Origin: Spirochaetales bacterium
Lineage (GTDB): Bacteria > Spirochaetota > Spirochaetia > DSM-2461
Assembly (NCBI GenBank): GCA_003247135.1
Contig: QKAW01000017.1
Span: 1 to 64,000 of the forward strand
Reading direction: 5' to 3'
Length of the DNA: 64,000 nucleotides
The position numbers and the translations under genes were made by a program. Every line of letters begins with the position of its first letter. Position 1 is the first letter of the stretch. Below, piece by piece: positions 61,723 through 64,000 of this stretch. Below the pieces are notes generated by a model. The model saw only the letters and a list, made by a program, of their open reading frames with translations. It did no database searches and was not told the DNA's origin.

Positions 61723-61751
61723 TTGATAGAAAAAAATAATAGCACTATGGG
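61723..61751 (+). promoter_or_regulatory. Weak candidate promoter of hppA (TTGATA-17-TATGGG)
   Basis: A moderate -35 and a weak -10 with a 17-nt spacer lie about 55 nt before the ATG at 61806, which is itself preceded by AAAGGAG. Confidence 0.3.
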
Positions 61752-61805
61752 AATTTATGGATTAATATATTTTATAAGTAAAATTAATTAATAAAGGAGT
61801 TCTAA

Positions 61806-63866
61806 ATGGTTTGGGTTATTCTTATCGCCCTTATTACGTCTGTGGTTACTCTATCCTTTGCAATTATCAGAACAAAATGGATTTACAAACAACCTGTAAA
61901 AGATGGAAAACTTGGTATTATTGCGGGACATATTGCTGATGGAGCAATGGCTTTTCTTAAACGAGAGTATAAAATACTTATTCCATTTATATTTTTTGTT
62001 GCTCTTTTTCTTGGTATAGGTAATAAAGGGTATATTAAATTTCAGTTTATTAGTTTTATTCTTGGAGCCTTCTGCTCAGGTCTCTCAGGTTATATAGGAA
62101 TGAAAGTCGCAACTGCAAGTAACTCAAGAACTACCTCTGCTGCGGAACACTCATTAAACAGTGCCTTAAAAGTTGCTTTCAGAGGTGGATCAGTTATGGG
62201 TTTAACTGTTACTGGATTAGCCCTGTTGGGACTTTTTGTAATACTAATTCTCGGAACCTCCATATTTGGCATAGATAGAGACTCTCTTAAAGAGATCGTT
62301 TTCCCTATACTCACCGGATATTCTCTGGGAGCATCATCTGTCGCTCTCTTTGCTAGAGTAGGTGGTGGTATATATACAAAAGCAGCAGATGTCGGGGCAG
62401 ATTTAGTAGGAAAGGTTGAAGCAGGTATTCCTGAAGATGATCCGCGGAACCCAGCAACAATTGCAGATAATGTGGGAGACAATGTGGGGGATGTTGCTGG
62501 TATGGGTGCAGACCTTTTTGAATCTTTTGTAGGCTCTATTGTTGGAGCAATGATTCTGGGAATAAGTGCTGCTGCATCAGACAAGATGCAGGTAAAATTG
62601 GCATTTTTTCCAATTGTTATTGTTGGTGTTGGTGCCTTATGTTCAATAATTGGTATGTATTTCGTTAGAATCAGGGAAGGAAACTCTCCCCAGTTTGCTT
62701 TAAATATGGGAACTTTTGGAGCAGCTATTCTGACTACTCTATTAGTACTACCTGTTTCCTATTTTATGTTCAGGAATGAGACATTTAATAACGATTCTAC
62801 TTACTTTGATATTTTTATTGCTACATTTTCCGGGCTGGCAGCAGGAGTTGGAATTGGAATAAGTACCCAGCTTTTTACAGGAACAGGCACAGGCCCGGTA
62901 AAAAAAATTGTTCATGCCTGTAAAACGGGTTCCGCCACAAATATCATAACCGGCATTGGAGTAGGAATGTTATCTACAGTTGCGCCAGTTATTATAATTG
63001 TCCTGGCTATTATAATTGCCAATACCCTTGCTGGCTTTTATGGTGTAGGTATTAGTGCTTTGGGAATGCTGCTTACATTAAGCATTCAACTGGCAGTTGA
63101 TGCCTACGGACCTATAGCGGATAATGCTGGAGGATTAGCAGTTATGTCAGAATTTCCAAAAATTGTAAGGGAGAGAACCGATGAACTTGATGCTGTAGGA
63201 AATACTACGGCAGCTATAGGAAAGGGCTTTGCAATTGGATCTGCAGCATTAACTTCAATAATACTTTTTGCATCTTTTCAGGAAGTTAGCGGAGCTGGAA
63301 CAATAAATCTTGTTGATACTAAAGTTCTCTCCGGAGTATTCCTTGGAGCGATGATACCCTTTCTATTTTCAGCTCTAGCAATTGACGCAGTTGGTAAAGC
63401 AGCCTTTGACATGATAGAAGAGGTAAGAAAACAGTTCAGGGAGAGAAAGGGCATTTTTGATGGCTCTGAAGAACCTGATTACAAAAGATGTGTTGATATA
63501 AGTACAAAATCAGCACTGACAAAAATGCTTGCTCCAGGAATTATTGCCATAGTTGCACCAATATTTATTGGTTTTACAGGTGGAATCTCCATGTTAGCGG
63601 GACTGCTGGTAGGGGTTACAACTTCCGGAGTTTTAATGGCTACTTTCATGTCAAACTCAGGTGGAGCCTGGGATAATGCAAAAAAAACCATCGAAGCAGA
63701 CAATAAAGTACACAAGAGTGAAGAGATGTATAAAGCATCTGTAGTTGGGGATACAGTTGGAGATCCATTTAAAGATACTGCTGGTCCATCATTAAATATA
63801 CTAATAAAACTTATGGCTGTAATCTCTTTAGTTATAGCACCAATGTTAAAGAATTTCTGGGGGTAA
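61806..63866 (+). CDS. hppA: Membrane-bound K+-dependent ion-pumping pyrophosphatase
   Basis: The 686-aa protein has about 16 helices. It shows the PPi site in '[44 protein letters not shown]' (key residues: D and K of [14 protein letters not shown], then DDPRNP and DNVGDNVGD). '[17 protein letters not shown]' has Ala at the position that is Lys in K+-independent enzymes. It couples PPi hydrolysis to export of H+ or Na+; which ion cannot be read reliably. An AAAGGAG site precedes the ATG. An unknown gene starts 3 bases after its stop. Confidence 0.96.
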   Translation: MVWVILIALITSVVTLSFAIIRTKWIYKQPVKDGKLGIIAGHIADGAMAFLKREYKILIPFIFFVALFLGIGNKGYIKFQFISFILGAFCSGLSGYIGMKVATASNSRTTSAAEHSLNSALKVAFRGGSVMGLTVTGLALLGLFVILILGTSIFGIDRDSLKEIVFPILTGYSLGASSVALFARVGGGIYTKAADVGADLVGKVEAGIPEDDPRNPATIADNVGDNVGDVAGMGADLFESFVGSIVGAMILGISAAASDKMQVKLAFFPIVIVGVGALCSIIGMYFVRIREGNSPQFALNMGTFGAAILTTLLVLPVSYFMFRNETFNNDSTYFDIFIATFSGLAAGVGIGISTQLFTGTGTGPVKKIVHACKTGSATNIITGIGVGMLSTVAPVIIIVLAIIIANTLAGFYGVGISALGMLLTLSIQLAVDAYGPIADNAGGLAVMSEFPKIVRERTDELDAVGNTTAAIGKGFAIGSAALTSIILFASFQEVSGAGTINLVDTKVLSGVFLGAMIPFLFSALAIDAVGKAAFDMIEEVRKQFRERKGIFDGSEEPDYKRCVDISTKSALTKMLAPGIIAIVAPIFIGFTGGISMLAGLLVGVTTSGVLMATFMSNSGGAWDNAKKTIEADNKVHKSEEMYKASVVGDTVGDPFKDTAGPSLNILIKLMAVISLVIAPMLKNFWG

Positions 63867-63869
63867 AAA

Positions 63870-64000
63870 ATGAGCGAAAAACATATATATATGATTCTTC
63901 ATCCAAATAACTTCCTTATTGCTTCAAGCTTGACACCGGAGCAACTCGGGAAACACTACTTAACTGGCAGCAGTCAGCATTTTAATGGACGTCTTATTTT
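63870..64000 (+). CDS. N-terminus of an unknown gene (truncated by the window edge)
   Basis: An open frame starts at ATG 63870, after GGGGGT and 3 bases from the hppA stop, and runs to the end of the window (43 full codons). It begins [20 protein letters not shown] and continues with a '[11 protein letters not shown]' segment. I do not recognise the family; the 'S-S-x-x-F-x-G-R-L-I-F' pattern looks conserved-protein-like. It is probably co-transcribed with hppA. Confidence 0.55.
   Translation, partial: MSEKHIYMILHPNNFLIASSLTPEQLGKHYLTGSSQHFNGRLI

Noticed and set aside
62090-62584. 164-codon minus-strand frame inside hppA
   Set aside because: It is a shadow of a conserved gene, with Pro/Ala/Ser-biased translation.
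36-64000. Search for tRNA, rRNA, transposase, integrase and attachment sites
   Set aside because: No cloverleaf-like segment, rRNA stretch, transposase motif or flanking direct repeat was recognised by eye; a tRNAscan or ISfinder run would be needed to be certain.

Overview
This window is a gene-dense, AT-rich bacterial chromosome segment. It has no tRNA, rRNA, CRISPR array, prophage or insertion sequence that I can see. An outer membrane is implied by an Omp85-like barrel with a POTRA-like region, several lipoproteins with spirochaete-style lipoboxes (FTSC, LSGC, LVSC, FVSC), DUF1566-type lipoproteins, an MCP-like protein and a membrane pyrophosphatase. Together with the low GC content, these point to a free-living spirochaete (Spirochaetales). 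That is inference: there is no 16S or flagellar gene here to prove it. TTG and GTG start codons are common.

Layout. 1-230 is the tail of a HI0933-type flavoprotein. 260-6814 is a signalling island: three membrane histidine-kinase-like proteins, a NarL-type response regulator and two related lipoproteins. 6849-8887 holds a hemerythrin and an ArsR/permease/thioredoxin operon. 8889-10283 is the Omp85-like protein. 10494-14651 is a four-gene amino-acid ABC transporter (AapJQMP type). 14857-17635 holds a degenerate GGDEF protein and the TrkA/TrkH potassium system. 18385-24851 is a minus-strand cell-envelope operon (lytic transglycosylase, UppP, FtsK, glycerophosphodiesterase). 26289-26668 is a 48-bp tandem repeat array derived from the 3' end of rsmG. 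26641-30476 is mnmE-mnmG-rsmG. 31239-34317 encodes two lipoproteins. 34480-39155 is a pantothenate/CoA operon (Rossmann/DUF2520 reductase, panB, panC, separate coaC and coaB, coaX, rlmH). 39157-42385 holds a split U32 pair and an SrkA-like kinase. 42453-46911 holds MurJ, MarC, a soluble MCP-like coiled-coil protein and CheY. 46912-52944 holds pgsA and a cluster of HTH regulator, DUF432, MscS, two membrane proteins and an M20 peptidase. 52951-61657 holds an S66 peptidase, a PUA/ASCH-like protein, a small barrel, a YiiX-like hydrolase, DUF1801, a membrane AraC regulator, an FG-GAP lipoprotein and htpG. 61806-63866 is hppA, followed by the start of an unknown gene.

Most notable points: (i) Two overlapping kinase genes have complementary losses. 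The first keeps the phospho-accepting His but has lost the ATPase motifs; the second has an intact ATPase but Lys in place of the His. This suggests an obligate trans-phosphorylating heterodimer, with a third, doubly degenerate partner next to the regulator. (ii) A recurrent class of genes lacks a Shine-Dalgarno sequence and has a sigma70-like -10 box 6-7 nt before the start codon, which predicts leaderless mRNAs. (iii) A GGDEF domain has lost its active site but retains the RxxD inhibitory site. (iv) Eight 48-bp repeats carry copies of the rsmG stop region. (v) The CoA operon has a DUF2520 reductase where a ketopantoate reductase would be expected.
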